Shown: positions 33,810 through 42,215 of the stretch, piece by piece
How the letters are laid out: the number at the start of each line of letters is the position of its first letter
How positions within the stretch are numbered: position 1 is the stretch's first letter
Origin: Planctomycetota bacterium
Lineage (GTDB): Bacteria; Planctomycetota; Planctomycetia; Pirellulales; Lacipirellulaceae
Reading direction: 5' to 3'
Assembly: GCA_003576855.1 (NCBI GenBank)
Contig: QEVI01000029.1
Coordinates: 1-42,215 of the forward strand
DNA: 42,215 bases
Made by a program: the position numbers and the translations under genes
The notes under the pieces: model-generated
The model's database searches: none
Told to the model about the DNA's origin: nothing
Seen by the model: only the letters and a program-made list of their open reading frames with translations

Positions 33810-34614
33810 GCTCTTATCCGGGAAAGTGGCGGTGGTGACCGGCGCCGCCGGCGCAATCGGGTACGGCATCTGTGAAGTGCTGTTGGAGAACGGCGCTACG
33901 GTCGTCGCCACCGATCTGGCGGGCGACAAGCTCGATGGGTTCGCCAGGGACCTCGATGAAATCGCTCCGGGGCGGTCGGTCGCCCTGCCGATGGACGTCA
34001 CCGACCCCGGCGCCGTCGGCGCAGCGCTAGACCAGGTATATGAGCGGTTCGGCAGTCTGGATATCGTCGTACACAACGCGGGAATCGCGTATGTCTCGAA
34101 GATCGTGGACATGGATCTGGAGCGATTTCGGCTATTGGAAAAAGTCAACGTCGACGGCACGCTGGTGGTGCTGAAGGAAGTCGGCAAACGGATGATCGAG
34201 CGGGCCGCGGGCGGCGACATCGTCATCATGTCGACGAAGAACGTCCCCTCGCCCAGCGCCGGGTTCGGGGCCTATAGCGCTACCAAGGCCGCGTGCCATC
34301 AGCTTGGCCGGATTGCAAGCCTAGAGCTGGCGCCGCACGACATTCGCGTGAATATGGTGGCGCCCGACGCGGTGTTCGCCGAAGGCAAGTACAAGTCGGG
34401 CCTGTGGGACCTGGTAGGCCAGGACCGCATGAAGGCCCGCGGCATGACGGAAGCGGAATTGCACGAGTACTACCGCAATCGCAATTTGCTAAAAGCCGCG
34501 GTGACGGGCCGCCACGTCGGCAATGCGGTGCTGTACTTCGTATCGCGGCAAAGTCCGACCACGGGAGCAACGATTCCCGTGGACGGCGGCCTGCCCGACG
34601 CGACCCCCCGCTAA
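33802..34614 (+). CDS. Short-chain dehydrogenase related to the RhaD/SrlD sugar-phosphate dehydrogenases
   Basis: The GTG start overlaps the epimerase end by 8 bases. The 270-residue SDR has the NAD(P) site VVTGAAGAIGYGICEVLLEN, an acidic ATDLAG that favours NAD, VVHNAGIAYVSK and the catalytic Y-x3-K in FGAYSATKAACHQLGRIASL. The segment HDIRVNMVAPDAVFAEGKYK followed by EYYRNRNLLKAAVTGRHVGN resembles the SDR domain of bifunctional rhamnulose-phosphate aldolase/dehydrogenases and sorbitol-6-phosphate dehydrogenase. It probably oxidises or reduces a sugar or deoxysugar phosphate handled by the LsrF-like aldolase. Confidence 0.86.
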   Translation: MDKLLSGKVAVVTGAAGAIGYGICEVLLENGATVVATDLAGDKLDGFARDLDEIAPGRSVALPMDVTDPGAVGAALDQVYERFGSLDIVVHNAGIAYVSKIVDMDLERFRLLEKVNVDGTLVVLKEVGKRMIERAAGGDIVIMSTKNVPSPSAGFGAYSATKAACHQLGRIASLELAPHDIRVNMVAPDAVFAEGKYKSGLWDLVGQDRMKARGMTEAELHEYYRNRNLLKAAVTGRHVGNAVLYFVSRQSPTTGATIPVDGGLPDATPR

Positions 34615-34832
34615 GACGCCACGCCCTGCTAAACAACGATGCCGGCCGTATGCCCGGCCGATCACCCGGCGTCGCGTCGCGTATTGCGGCCGATGCAATT
34701 CGGAATTGCCAGGCTGTGCACCGCTAGCTCAAGCCGGTTGTGGGAAGTCGGCCGTGCGGGCTATACTCGACGGCCAGCGCGTGACCTGCGCAATTCCCGG
34801 GTCAACCGCGTCGAGCCCTTTGAGAATCCCGC

Positions 34833-36023
34833 ATGAAAATCCACGAGTTTCAGGGTAAAGAGCTGTTCCGCAAGGCCGGCATCGCAGTGCCCGCAGGAAT
34901 CGCCGCTCGCTCGCCTGACGAGGCGGCGGCCGCGTTCGATCAACTGGGCGCGCCAGTGGCCGTGGTCAAGGCCCAGATCCACGCGGGGGGCCGGGGAAAA
35001 GGCACGATCAAGGACAATCCGCAACAGCGAGGCGTACAGCTCGTTCGTTCGCGTGACGAGGCGCGACAGGTCGCCGCGGCCTTGCTGGACCGGGAGCTGG
35101 TGACCGTCCAGACGGGGCCCGACGGGAAGAAGGTGCAGCGCGTGCTCGTCGAGGCGGGTTGCGACATCGAGCGCGAGCTTTACCTGGGGATCATCGTCGA
35201 TCGCGCCGCCGGGCTGCCCGTGCTGATGGCGTCGACGGAAGGGGGCGTGAACATCGAAGAGGTGGCCGCGAAAACGCCGCACCTCATTCACATGGAGCAT
35301 TTCCACCCGTCCGAGGGGCTGCAGCCGTTCCAGGTGGGCAAGCTGTGTTACCGGCTGGGGATCAAGGGCGACAGCGTCCGCTCGGCCCACAAGCTGATGC
35401 GCGGCCTGTGCAAGCTGTTCGTCGAGTTGGATTGCAGCATCGTAGAAGTAAACCCGCTGGTGGTCACCAAGCAGGGCGAATTGCTGGCGCTCGATGCGAA
35501 AGTCAATTTCGACGACAACGCGCTGTTCCGGCATAAAGACCTGCTGGAGCTTCGCGACCTGGCCGAGGAGGATCCCGCCGAAGTGCGTGCGGCCGCGGCC
35601 GGACTGAGCTACGTTCAACTCGAAGGAACGATCGGCTGCCTGGTCAATGGCGCCGGCCTGGCGATGAGCACGATGGACATCATCAAGCTCCACGGCGGCC
35701 AGCCGAGCAATTTTCTGGACGTGGGCGGCGGCGCTAATACCGAGCAGGTGACCGAGGCCTTTCGCATCCTGCTGGGCGACAAGAACGTGAAGGCGGTGCT
35801 GGTGAACATTTTCGGCGGGATCATGCGATGCACGACGATCGCCAACGCCATTCTCGAGGCCTACAAGCAGGTCGGATTCAACGTGCCGCTGGTCGTGCGG
35901 CTGGAAGGGACCGAAGTCCAGGAAGGGCGAAATATCCTGGCCAATAGCGGCGTGAACATCATCAACGCCGAGGGACTGACCGACGCCGCCCGGAAGGTTG
36001 TCGCGGCGGCAAACGCGGCGTAA
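34833..36023 (+). CDS. sucC: Succinate--CoA ligase, beta subunit
   Basis: At 396 residues it has the usual length of SucC. It begins [20 protein letters not shown] and has an ATP-grasp domain ([40 protein letters not shown]) and a C-terminal CoA-ligase domain ([50 protein letters not shown]). With SucD it converts succinyl-CoA to succinate with ATP or GTP formation in the TCA cycle. It lies 218 bases after the SDR gene, so it probably has its own promoter, and 128 bases before sucD. Confidence 0.96.
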   Translation: MKIHEFQGKELFRKAGIAVPAGIAARSPDEAAAAFDQLGAPVAVVKAQIHAGGRGKGTIKDNPQQRGVQLVRSRDEARQVAAALLDRELVTVQTGPDGKKVQRVLVEAGCDIERELYLGIIVDRAAGLPVLMASTEGGVNIEEVAAKTPHLIHMEHFHPSEGLQPFQVGKLCYRLGIKGDSVRSAHKLMRGLCKLFVELDCSIVEVNPLVVTKQGELLALDAKVNFDDNALFRHKDLLELRDLAEEDPAEVRAAAAGLSYVQLEGTIGCLVNGAGLAMSTMDIIKLHGGQPSNFLDVGGGANTEQVTEAFRILLGDKNVKAVLVNIFGGIMRCTTIANAILEAYKQVGFNVPLVVRLEGTEVQEGRNILANSGVNIINAEGLTDAARKVVAAANAA

Positions 36024-36151
36024 ACCATCGCGGCATCGGCTGTTGGCGAGCCGCCGAATGCTTGCTCTTACCGGTCAGGTTTTTCCGGGATCAGCGCGAC
36101 GGCAATTCTGGAATATCAAGTCGCGAGCCGGCAACTTAACTGCGAATTCAC

Positions 36152-37039
36152 ATGAGTATCCTGGTCAACAAGAATACGCGTTTGATCTGTCAGGGCATTA
36201 CCGGCAAAGCGGGGGAGTTCCACAGCAAGAACTGCCTCGAATACGGCACGAAACTCGTCGCCGGAGTTACGCCCGGCAAGGGGGGCCAGCAGGCGCTCGG
36301 TCTGCCGGTGTACGACACGGTCATCGAAGCGGTAGAGAAGCATGGGGCCGACGCGACGATGATCTTCGTCCCGGCCGCGTTCACGGCCGACGCCATTCTC
36401 GAGGCGGCCGACGCCGGCCTGAAGCTGATCGTCGCCATCACCGAAGGCGTCCCCGTATTGGACATGGTGCGGGTCCACAGCCGATTAAAAGCCGATTATC
36501 CCCATGCCAGGCTCGTGGGTCCGAACTGTCCCGGCGTCATCACGGCCGACGAGTGCAAGATTGGCATCATGCCCGGGTACATTCACAAGCGCGGCAAGGT
36601 GGGCGTCATGAGCCGCAGCGGCACGCTCACCTACGAAGCGGTGTGGCAACTGACGAATCTCGGCCTCGGCCAGACGACGTGCGTTGGTCTTGGCGGCGAC
36701 CCGATCGTCGGGACGTCATTCATTGATCTGCTGACGATGTTTCAGGAAGATCCAGCGACCGAAGCCATTATGATGATGGGCGAGATCGGCGGCACGGCCG
36801 AGGAAGAGGCGGCCGCGTTCGTCAAAGCGAACGTCACCAAGCCGGTCGCCGCTTTCATCGCGGGCCGCACGGCGCCGCCGGGCAAGCGGATGGGCCACGC
36901 CGGGGCCATCATTTCCGGCGGCAAGGGAACCGCGGACGAAAAGATCGCCGCCCTCAAGGACGCCGGCATCGAGGTCGCGGAGAGCCCGGCAGATATGGGC
37001 GAAGCCGTCGTTCGGGCCATGAAGCGCGGAGGCCGATAG
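36152..37039 (+). CDS. sucD: Succinate--CoA ligase, alpha subunit
   Basis: This 295-residue protein is a full-length SucD. It has a CoA-binding Rossmann domain ([32 protein letters not shown]), then [39 protein letters not shown] and [16 protein letters not shown]. The phosphohistidine lies in [14 protein letters not shown]. It forms the catalytic heteromer with SucC, encoded just upstream. The 3' end converges on the beta-barrel gene 37 bases away. Confidence 0.96.
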   Translation: MSILVNKNTRLICQGITGKAGEFHSKNCLEYGTKLVAGVTPGKGGQQALGLPVYDTVIEAVEKHGADATMIFVPAAFTADAILEAADAGLKLIVAITEGVPVLDMVRVHSRLKADYPHARLVGPNCPGVITADECKIGIMPGYIHKRGKVGVMSRSGTLTYEAVWQLTNLGLGQTTCVGLGGDPIVGTSFIDLLTMFQEDPATEAIMMMGEIGGTAEEEAAAFVKANVTKPVAAFIAGRTAPPGKRMGHAGAIISGGKGTADEKIAALKDAGIEVAESPADMGEAVVRAMKRGGR

Positions 37040-37076
37040 ACCGGACGCGACGGTACGATCGGCTTGGCGGCGGCGT

Positions 37077-38276
37077 TCAATACTTCACGCCGGCGCGCAT
37101 AAAGATGGCGTCGTCGAGCGCGATATCGGGCATAGCGCTGTCGTAATCGAGCTCGCGATTGAAGACGTAGCCGGTTTCGACTCGCCAGGAAACGCCGCCG
37201 GCGATCTCGCGCTCAAAACCTGCTAGCACGCGCAAGTCGCTGTAGCTGATGACGTCGAGGCTCCGGGTCGAGGGCCGCGTGACGGACCATACGCCGCCGC
37301 CGAATTCCCCGCCGACGTACAACCATCGTTCATCGCCGGGGACGCTGCCTGCGGTTTGCCAGGCGAATTTCGGCCGCGGGAAGATGAGGTCCAGCCGCGT
37401 CGTCGGCGTCGGTTCGCACATCAGACCGACGACCGGCAGCACCGTCGCGCCGGCGCGGTTCAAATAGGCCACGCCGAGAATCCATTTCGTGCCTGGCGTC
37501 GCCTCGTAAACGGCCAGCCCGCGGCCCGTGATTCGCACGGCGTCGCTCGAGCCGTGTTCAAGGTCGCTGTAGTAGCCGACAGCCGTGGCGACATCCATGG
37601 CCCACGGGCCCGCCCCGAACTTGCGCAGGTGACGCAATTCGACCGCCGAATCGTACAGCGTGCTGGGGATGTCGAGCGCCGCGGAGTTCTCGAGGAAGTG
37701 CATGCCGAACTGCGGGGTGACCAGCAGCGGCGTGTCTCGACGGGTAAAAGGAAATCCCAGGACGATCCCGGCGTCGAACTCGCCGAAGCCGAGCGAGTCG
37801 GGCTCGTCTTCGAGAATCGGCAACCACGTGCCGTTGAGATAGATTCTCTGAAAGACGCCCTCGCGGGCGCCGGGGGGCAGTTTTCCCTGCGGTTCCGCCG
37901 ACATCTGGTTAAGGGGCGCTACGGTGTTCTCCGCCAGGCCGGCGACGCGAATCTCCGGCGGCGCCGGAGGCTCCAGTTGATCCAGGTATACGGAGTCCTC
38001 GGCATGCGGCGTCAGCGGCTCGGGGGTGATGAACGACGGCGACCGAGGCTGCAGCGGCGCAATGCCGCTGGCGGCCGTCGGCTGGCTCATCCACGCGGCG
38101 CCCGACCTGGCTTTTCGGGGGGCGAGCAATCCTGAGTGCTGGGCGTCGCCGTCGCTCGTATTCTCGTTGGCAGGCGGCGCCCATGACGACTGCGGTTGAA
38201 ATGGCGCCGCCAGTTGAGCGGCGGCTGGCGTGCTTAGTAGCAAGCTTAAAGCGACGGTCAGCTTCGAGACGCGCAC
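37077..38276 (-). CDS. Secreted or outer-membrane beta-barrel protein, paralogue 1
   Basis: The frame is open to 38435, but a GTG at 38276 gives a clear signal peptide (VRVSKLTVALSLLLSTPAAA before Q), so I use that start. An ATG at 38381 is possible. A Pro/Ala-rich linker of about 130 residues follows, then a beta-rich domain with repeated aromatic strands (TPLLVTPQFGMHFLENSAAL, LYVGGEFGGGVWSVTR, WRVETGYVFNRELDYDSAMP). It ends FMRAGVKY with a terminal aromatic residue, as outer-membrane barrels do. The function is unknown. Its C-terminal half is clearly homologous to the next minus-strand gene upstream (38463-39701). Confidence 0.8.
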   Translation of the reverse strand: MRVSKLTVALSLLLSTPAAAQLAAPFQPQSSWAPPANENTSDGDAQHSGLLAPRKARSGAAWMSQPTAASGIAPLQPRSPSFITPEPLTPHAEDSVYLDQLEPPAPPEIRVAGLAENTVAPLNQMSAEPQGKLPPGAREGVFQRIYLNGTWLPILEDEPDSLGFGEFDAGIVLGFPFTRRDTPLLVTPQFGMHFLENSAALDIPSTLYDSAVELRHLRKFGAGPWAMDVATAVGYYSDLEHGSSDAVRITGRGLAVYEATPGTKWILGVAYLNRAGATVLPVVGLMCEPTPTTRLDLIFPRPKFAWQTAGSVPGDERWLYVGGEFGGGVWSVTRPSTRSLDVISYSDLRVLAGFEREIAGGVSWRVETGYVFNRELDYDSAMPDIALDDAIFMRAGVKY

Positions 38277-38462
38277 CGCCCGCTCGTTTCTGGCGAGCAA
38301 TAGGAAGCCAGCCCCTCGCGCCGGCGGCCGTGCAGCCGGCGTAGGTCGGCGGCGGGCTACGCTATGTGTGTAAGCGGGCATAGTCGTTTGGGTTATAGGA
38401 GCGTTAAGGTCAACCCTTCCAAAGCGTCCCGGCACGCTCCGTGGTCACCCCGGCAGCGGCGT

Positions 38463-39701
38463 CTAGAAGTCCACGCCGGCGCGAATCATGAACGTGTCGT
38501 CGAGGTCGTATGTCGCCGGCATGCGCGTGCCGTCATAAATGATTTCGCGGTCGAACACGTAGCCGACTTCGACGCGGCCGTGGATTTGCGTGGCCGTTTC
38601 CCACTCCAGGCCGAGGATAGCGCGGATGTCGTTGATATCGATGTCGTCGTCCGCGCCGGACGCTCGCTCGATCGTCCACCGGCCGCCGCCATATTCGCCG
38701 GCGACATACCACCACCATTGGCTGGAGCCGATGTTGATAAACCGTTTGCGGACTTTCGGATTGGGAAAGACAAGAAAGGCGTCCCATTCGCTATTGGGGC
38801 GCCAATGGATCCCGCCTGCCGGAAGCAGCGAATAGCGGTTGCGATCGATGTACCAGACGCCGGCATGAACATCCATTCGCGGCGAAAGCGTGACGACCCC
38901 TAAGCCGCGGCCGAGCACGCGCAGGGAATCGCTGTTCACCGCTTCAAAGTCGGTCCAAACGCCAGTCCGCAGGCCCAGATCGGCGCCGATGACCTGCCCG
39001 AACCGCGGAAACCAGGCGGCGTCGATGTAAGCGTCGTACACTTGGCCGGGCAGGTCGGCCGTGGGCCCGGTGGGGCCTTCCAGGAAATTGAAGGCAAATC
39101 CCGGCGTGATCAGCAACGGCGCGTCGGTGCTGGCGCAGAGCGGCATCCCAAAGGTCGCGGCCAGCTCCGTGCGATTGATTTCCAAGTCGCGGGGGTCGTC
39201 GACGCCGTACAGGTAGGCGTGCTCAATGCTGATTTGCTGGAGGAAACGTTGCAGGCGGGCGATCGTGCCGTCGGGGTTCTGATAGTCGTACGTGCCGCGA
39301 TTCCACTGTACCGTGGGCAAGTGCTGAAACAGGTTTCCTCCGGAGGGAACCGCCGGCGCCGGAGTATAGGGAATGCCAACGGTCGGGGGCGCCGTGGCGC
39401 TGGGTGGTCCGTAGCTATATGCCGGCGGCGAGGCAGAGGCGGGCGGCCCGGCCGGAGGCGTCCAGGGCACGCTCGGCGGCGGTGGGCTCACTCCGGGCAT
39501 CGCGTACGGGTCGAAACCCGGAGTTGCCGGCAGCGACGGCTGGTGCGTAGGCAGGTAGGGAGAGACGGCCGGTGCACCAAGCGCCGGCGAAGGGAATTCA
39601 ACACGCTGACCCCACGCAGGGCGGGAACCGCTCGCGTGCCACGCGGCAATCGTCGCGCAGCATAGAACCCGGGCGGCGAGTTGTTGCGAGAACCACGTCA
39701 C
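38463..39701 (-). CDS. Secreted or outer-membrane beta-barrel protein, paralogue 2
   Basis: The start is uncertain. A GTG at 39701 puts a signal-like segment (QQLAARVLCCATIAAWHASG) near the N-terminus, and the frame opens at 39764. A Pro/Ser/Ala-rich linker of about 100 residues precedes the barrel-like domain. That domain shares with paralogue 1 the strands DAPLLITPGFAFNFLEG, YVAGEYGGGRWTIERA, DINDIRAILGLEWE and VEVGYVFDREIIYDG, and ends FMIRAGVDF. The pair looks like a tandem duplication that has diverged mainly in the linker. The role is unknown. Porin-like or surface-structural functions are both possible. Confidence 0.8.
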   Translation of the reverse strand: MTWFSQQLAARVLCCATIAAWHASGSRPAWGQRVEFPSPALGAPAVSPYLPTHQPSLPATPGFDPYAMPGVSPPPPSVPWTPPAGPPASASPPAYSYGPPSATAPPTVGIPYTPAPAVPSGGNLFQHLPTVQWNRGTYDYQNPDGTIARLQRFLQQISIEHAYLYGVDDPRDLEINRTELAATFGMPLCASTDAPLLITPGFAFNFLEGPTGPTADLPGQVYDAYIDAAWFPRFGQVIGADLGLRTGVWTDFEAVNSDSLRVLGRGLGVVTLSPRMDVHAGVWYIDRNRYSLLPAGGIHWRPNSEWDAFLVFPNPKVRKRFINIGSSQWWWYVAGEYGGGRWTIERASGADDDIDINDIRAILGLEWETATQIHGRVEVGYVFDREIIYDGTRMPATYDLDDTFMIRAGVDF

Positions 39702-39868
39702 GCTAATTGCCTTGAGCCGTGGGGCCTGGATTACGCCCAGGGAAAAGCCGTGGGTAAGTACCACTGCGGGGCGCTTGGGTCAAGTTCGACGGCGATGCTA
39801 GCGGCAGTGGAAGGGCGAGGGCAGAAGGCGGAAGGGGGAAGGGACGGGAAGGGAATTAGCAGCGGCGC

Positions 39869-42215
39869 TTATTCGATGGGGGCTTGCGGGCTCTGGGGCG
39901 GGCCCAGGTAGCTGTCGGGCGGCTGGCCGGTGATAACCACTAGCTTCTGAAGAACGACGCCTGGATCGACCCGCCAGAATCTCAGGGTGTGGTTTCCCGC
40001 CGATGCCTGTATCGGCGGGGAGCGAACAACATGGATATTGCTAGCTACGCGGTGGCGCCAAGCTTCAAAATTGCGTTCCGGCGTGCTCCGCTCGGCGTGC
40101 ATGTCGACGACGGTCGCCGGCTCGTCGTCAAGCGAAACTGCGAACCGCACGCCCGCATCTTCGCCGGAAGCATCGGCGCCCAGATAGTCGAGCGTGGGCG
40201 AAAGGTAAGCTTCGACCCGCACCGCGGCGTCGTTCACCAGGCGAATGGGATAATCGAGGCGAGGCGCGCGCTGGTGCGGCATGGTGGGACCGGCCGTCAC
40301 GGGCGTCGAAATCACCGCGGCGCCGGTCCGTCCGCAGTCGGGGAGCACGACCCAACCAATGCCGGAGCCCGCGACGGCGCGATCATAGCTATCAGCGTTG
40401 AGGGCGATATACCCGTTGGCTTCGACGAACCCGCGTGCTGCCGCACGAGGACGGTAGGCCGCGGCCGTAATTGCCTCGGAACTGCCATCAGAGCCCTTTA
40501 TGGTGACGGTTGTTTTCACCGGCCCGGCGGCGTCTCGTGGGAACTTCGACCAATTGACGGTCACGCGGAGTCGGACCTGTGGACTGACGTTGCCAGTCGT
40601 CGGCGTCGCTTCGAGCCACGGGTCCTCAGCGCTGACGGAGTAGCTCAACGGAGATCGGCCGCGATTGTACACATCGATCCAGCAATCCGGGCCGCCGGGC
40701 AGCATGACGGGGAGCGTCGCGGCCTGGTCCCCCTCGATGGCGACACCCATTTGAGCGGCTTCCGGCACGACGATGCGCCGCACCGCGGGCATGACCTGCT
40801 CGTCCGGCTGTTGCCAGCCGGTGTATCCAATGTGCGTTTGCGACATCATGTGGTTCCATTTGCCGCCGGCCAGCGCGTGGTAGCGGTTTGTCAGCTCGCC
40901 GTCACGCTCGTAGAAGCGCTCGGCCCGGTCGGCCAGATCGTTTGTCGCTGCTCGCTCTTGGTCCGCATAACGGCGGTTTCGGGCGACAGCGTAGTACAAC
41001 TCGTTAAGATTCGCGCTCGCCAGCACGGGATGGAGGACGATCTGGTAGTACGCGTCGCGATAAGCGGCAGGCAGCGCAGCCTCCACCTGCTGCGCCTTGT
41101 CGGCCAGGCGGCGCCACCTGTCGATCGTTTGCTCCCATTCGCGGTGGTTCTTCAGGCTGTACGTGCTCGCATCCAGTAATTCAGGCTTGCGCCGCGCGTT
41201 CAGCCGGACGTAGCCCGCGATCAGCTCGGCGATGTCCGCGGCGTGCGCCGAGCCGAACTGCTCGGCGGCCCAGTGTCGCTGCCAGGCGGGCAGGCGCTCG
41301 GCGATCGCCTCGGCGGGAAACTGGTCGGGGTCCCACGCCATGGTCAGAAAGAAGTCGATGGGCTGCTCCATCGGCTTCAAATCCCCGACATTGGCGATCC
41401 AAATGCGGTCGACCCCGTGGCGCCAGCAGAGGTGCATTTGTTCCCAAACGCGTGAAAGCTGGTTGGTGTTAAGCCACTTGTAGTTCCGCGGGTCGCCCAC
41501 ATAGTCGAAGTGATAATACATGCCGTAGCCGCCGGCGCGTCGCGGGGCATTCGGGTACGGCAATCGGCGGACGTTGCCCCAGTTGTCGTCGCACAGCAGG
41601 AGCGTGACGTCGTCCGGCATGCTCATGCCGCGGTCGTAGTACTCCTGTACTTCTTTATACAAGGCCCAGACCTGCGGTTGGGCTTCAGGGGCGACGCCCA
41701 GCTCCTCGGCCAAGGTGGCCCGCTGATCGCGCACGATGCGTTGCAAAAGCTCGATGTTCGCCGATTCGCTCATCGGCTCATCGCCGTCGCCGCGCATGCC
41801 GACCGTGACGACGCTTTCATAGCCGTTCATGCGGCGGACGCCCTCGCGCCAGAAAGCCTGGAGCGTCTGGGCGTTCTTGCTGTAGTCCCATGGTCCCTGG
41901 CCGTAACGGGCCCATTCGACGTGGGCCCGCTGCATCGGCTCATGGTGCGATGTGCTTAGCACAATGCCGAGCTCGTCGGCCAGGCGTTGGCTCTCGGGGT
42001 CGTCGTCGAACAAGGAGCGGCCCCACATCGCCGGCCAAAGGTAATTGCCGCGGAGCCGCAGGATTAGCTCATAGACGTGAACATAGAACTTGCTGTTGCA
42101 GCCGCCGAATTTTTCCTGCCTTCTCAGCAGAATTCGTGGGTGAATTCTGGTTGGGGCAGATGTCCAAGTTGGTGATATAAGGCCAGTTCGATGGTGTCGA
42201 ACTCGCGATAGCCGT
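39869..42215 (-). CDS. Glycoside hydrolase family 115 (alpha-glucuronidase), N-terminal part missing
   Basis: The C-terminal stop is at 39869 and the frame stays open to the window edge. From about 42115 downstream it matches GH115 closely: EKFGGCNSKFYVHVYELILR, LRGNYLWPAMWGRSLFDDDP, LSTSHHEPMQRAHVEWARYG, DNWGNVRRLPYPNAPRRAGG, MYYHFDYVGDPRNYKWLNTN and WIANVGDLKPMEQPIDFFL. A beta-sandwich C-terminal domain follows. GH115 enzymes release (4-O-methyl)glucuronic acid from xylan. The family normally has about 200 or more residues before EKFGG. Here those positions read RIHPRILLRRQ and lie in the terminal repeat, with no start codon. The gene is either cut by the window edge or truncated by the repeat. 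Confidence 0.87.
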   Translation of the reverse strand, partial: RLSRVRHHRTGLISPTWTSAPTRIHPRILLRRQEKFGGCNSKFYVHVYELILRLRGNYLWPAMWGRSLFDDDPESQRLADELGIVLSTSHHEPMQRAHVEWARYGQGPWDYSKNAQTLQAFWREGVRRMNGYESVVTVGMRGDGDEPMSESANIELLQRIVRDQRATLAEELGVAPEAQPQVWALYKEVQEYYDRGMSMPDDVTLLLCDDNWGNVRRLPYPNAPRRAGGYGMYYHFDYVGDPRNYKWLNTNQLSRVWEQMHLCWRHGVDRIWIANVGDLKPMEQPIDFFLTMAWDPDQFPAEAIAERLPAWQRHWAAEQFGSAHAADIAELIAGYVRLNARRKPELLDASTYSLKNHREWEQTIDRWRRLADKAQQVEAALPAAYRDAYYQIVLHPVLASANLNELYYAVARNRRYADQERAATNDLADRAERFYERDGELTNRYHALAGGKWNHMMSQTHIGYTGWQQPDEQVMPAVRRIVVPEAAQMGVAIEGDQAATLPVMLPGGPDCWIDVYNRGRSPLSYSVSAEDPWLEATPTTGNVSPQVRLRVTVNWSKFPRDAAGPVKTTVTIKGSDGSSEAITAAAYRPRAAARGFVEANGYIALNADSYDRAVAGSGIGWVVLPDCGRTGAAVISTPVTAGPTMPHQRAPRLDYPIRLVNDAAVRVEAYLSPTLDYLGADASGEDAGVRFAVSLDDEPATVVDMHAERSTPERNFEAWRHRVASNIHVVRSPPIQASAGNHTLRFWRVDPGVVLQKLVVITGQPPDSYLGPPQSPQAPIE
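42123..42146 (+). repeat. Right copy of the terminal repeat core
   Basis: This plus-strand stretch contains GAATTCGTGGGTGA and matches the minus strand of 65-88 at 22 of 24 positions. It sits exactly where the GH115 reading frame stops resembling its family, just before EKFGG. It also contains two GAATTC sites 12 bases apart (42130-42135 and 42142-42147). The sequence beyond it to 42215 shows no recognisable gene. Confidence 0.55.

Noticed and set aside
1..42215. CRISPR arrays, tRNA/rRNA genes, transposases, integrases or phage genes
   Set aside because: No regularly spaced direct repeats, no tRNA-like T-arm with matching acceptor ends, and no protein with transposase or integrase motifs was noticed. 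A tRNA search program would be decisive.

Overview
The window reads as a GC-rich planctomycete chromosome fragment, most likely Pirellulales. The signs are an ECF sigma factor translationally coupled to a membrane Ser/Thr kinase with WD40 repeats, an LEPR-XLL-type secretion motif, redoxin/TlpA lipoproteins, and proline-rich beta-barrel proteins of a kind common in that group. No tRNA, rRNA, CRISPR array, transposase or phage gene was seen. Both ends carry the same short repeat core (65-88 minus strand, 42123-42146 plus strand) and each copy runs into a gene end, so the window may be a contig that broke at a multicopy repeat.

Layout. 1-1277: a decayed zone with a hairpin, a small secreted protein that ends inside the repeat, and an LEPR-XLL remnant. 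1278-5437: ECF sigma factor plus WD40 kinase. 5744-6658: a PolX-like helix-hairpin-helix protein without polymerase domain. 6872-8108 (minus): two exported thiol-redox proteins. 8373-9191: an AIM6/PI-PLC-like phosphodiesterase. 9201-12712 (minus): a four-gene operon of a diguanylate cyclase and an NMT1/THI5-type ABC importer (ATPase, permease, binding protein), with overlapping starts and stops. 13330-30628 (plus): a Wzx/Wzy-type exopolysaccharide locus of about 17 kb. It holds an initiating sugar transferase, Wzz-like copolymerase, CpsD-like ATPase, polymerase/ligase, several glycosyltransferases, flippase, a WbpE/WbpB/WbpD-like amino-sugar trio, an FAD oxidoreductase, a polysaccharide deacetylase and a GT39-like membrane glycosyltransferase. 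30664-31725 (minus): ApbE flavin transferase. 32233-34614: an LsrF-like aldolase, an RPE-like epimerase and an SDR dehydrogenase in one operon. 34833-37039: sucC and sucD. 37077-39701 (minus): two tandem paralogous beta-barrel proteins. 39869-window end (minus): a GH115 alpha-glucuronidase whose N-terminal part is missing or replaced by the repeat.

How it may work together. The polysaccharide locus has the parts for lipid-linked repeat-unit assembly, flipping, polymerisation and chain-length control. Its first gene, the initiating transferase, carries an N-terminal GGDEF-like domain with a lost active site but an RxxD inhibitory-site motif at exactly the canonical spacing. A diguanylate cyclase with an intact GGDEF motif is transcribed divergently from it. 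This suggests c-di-GMP control of the committing step of polysaccharide synthesis, and is the strongest candidate for an undescribed system here (inference).

Two genes of this locus are interrupted in reading frame: the Wzz-like gene at an A7 tract and the DegT aminotransferase at an apparent short deletion. These could be sequence errors, real mutations or, for the A7 tract, slippage.
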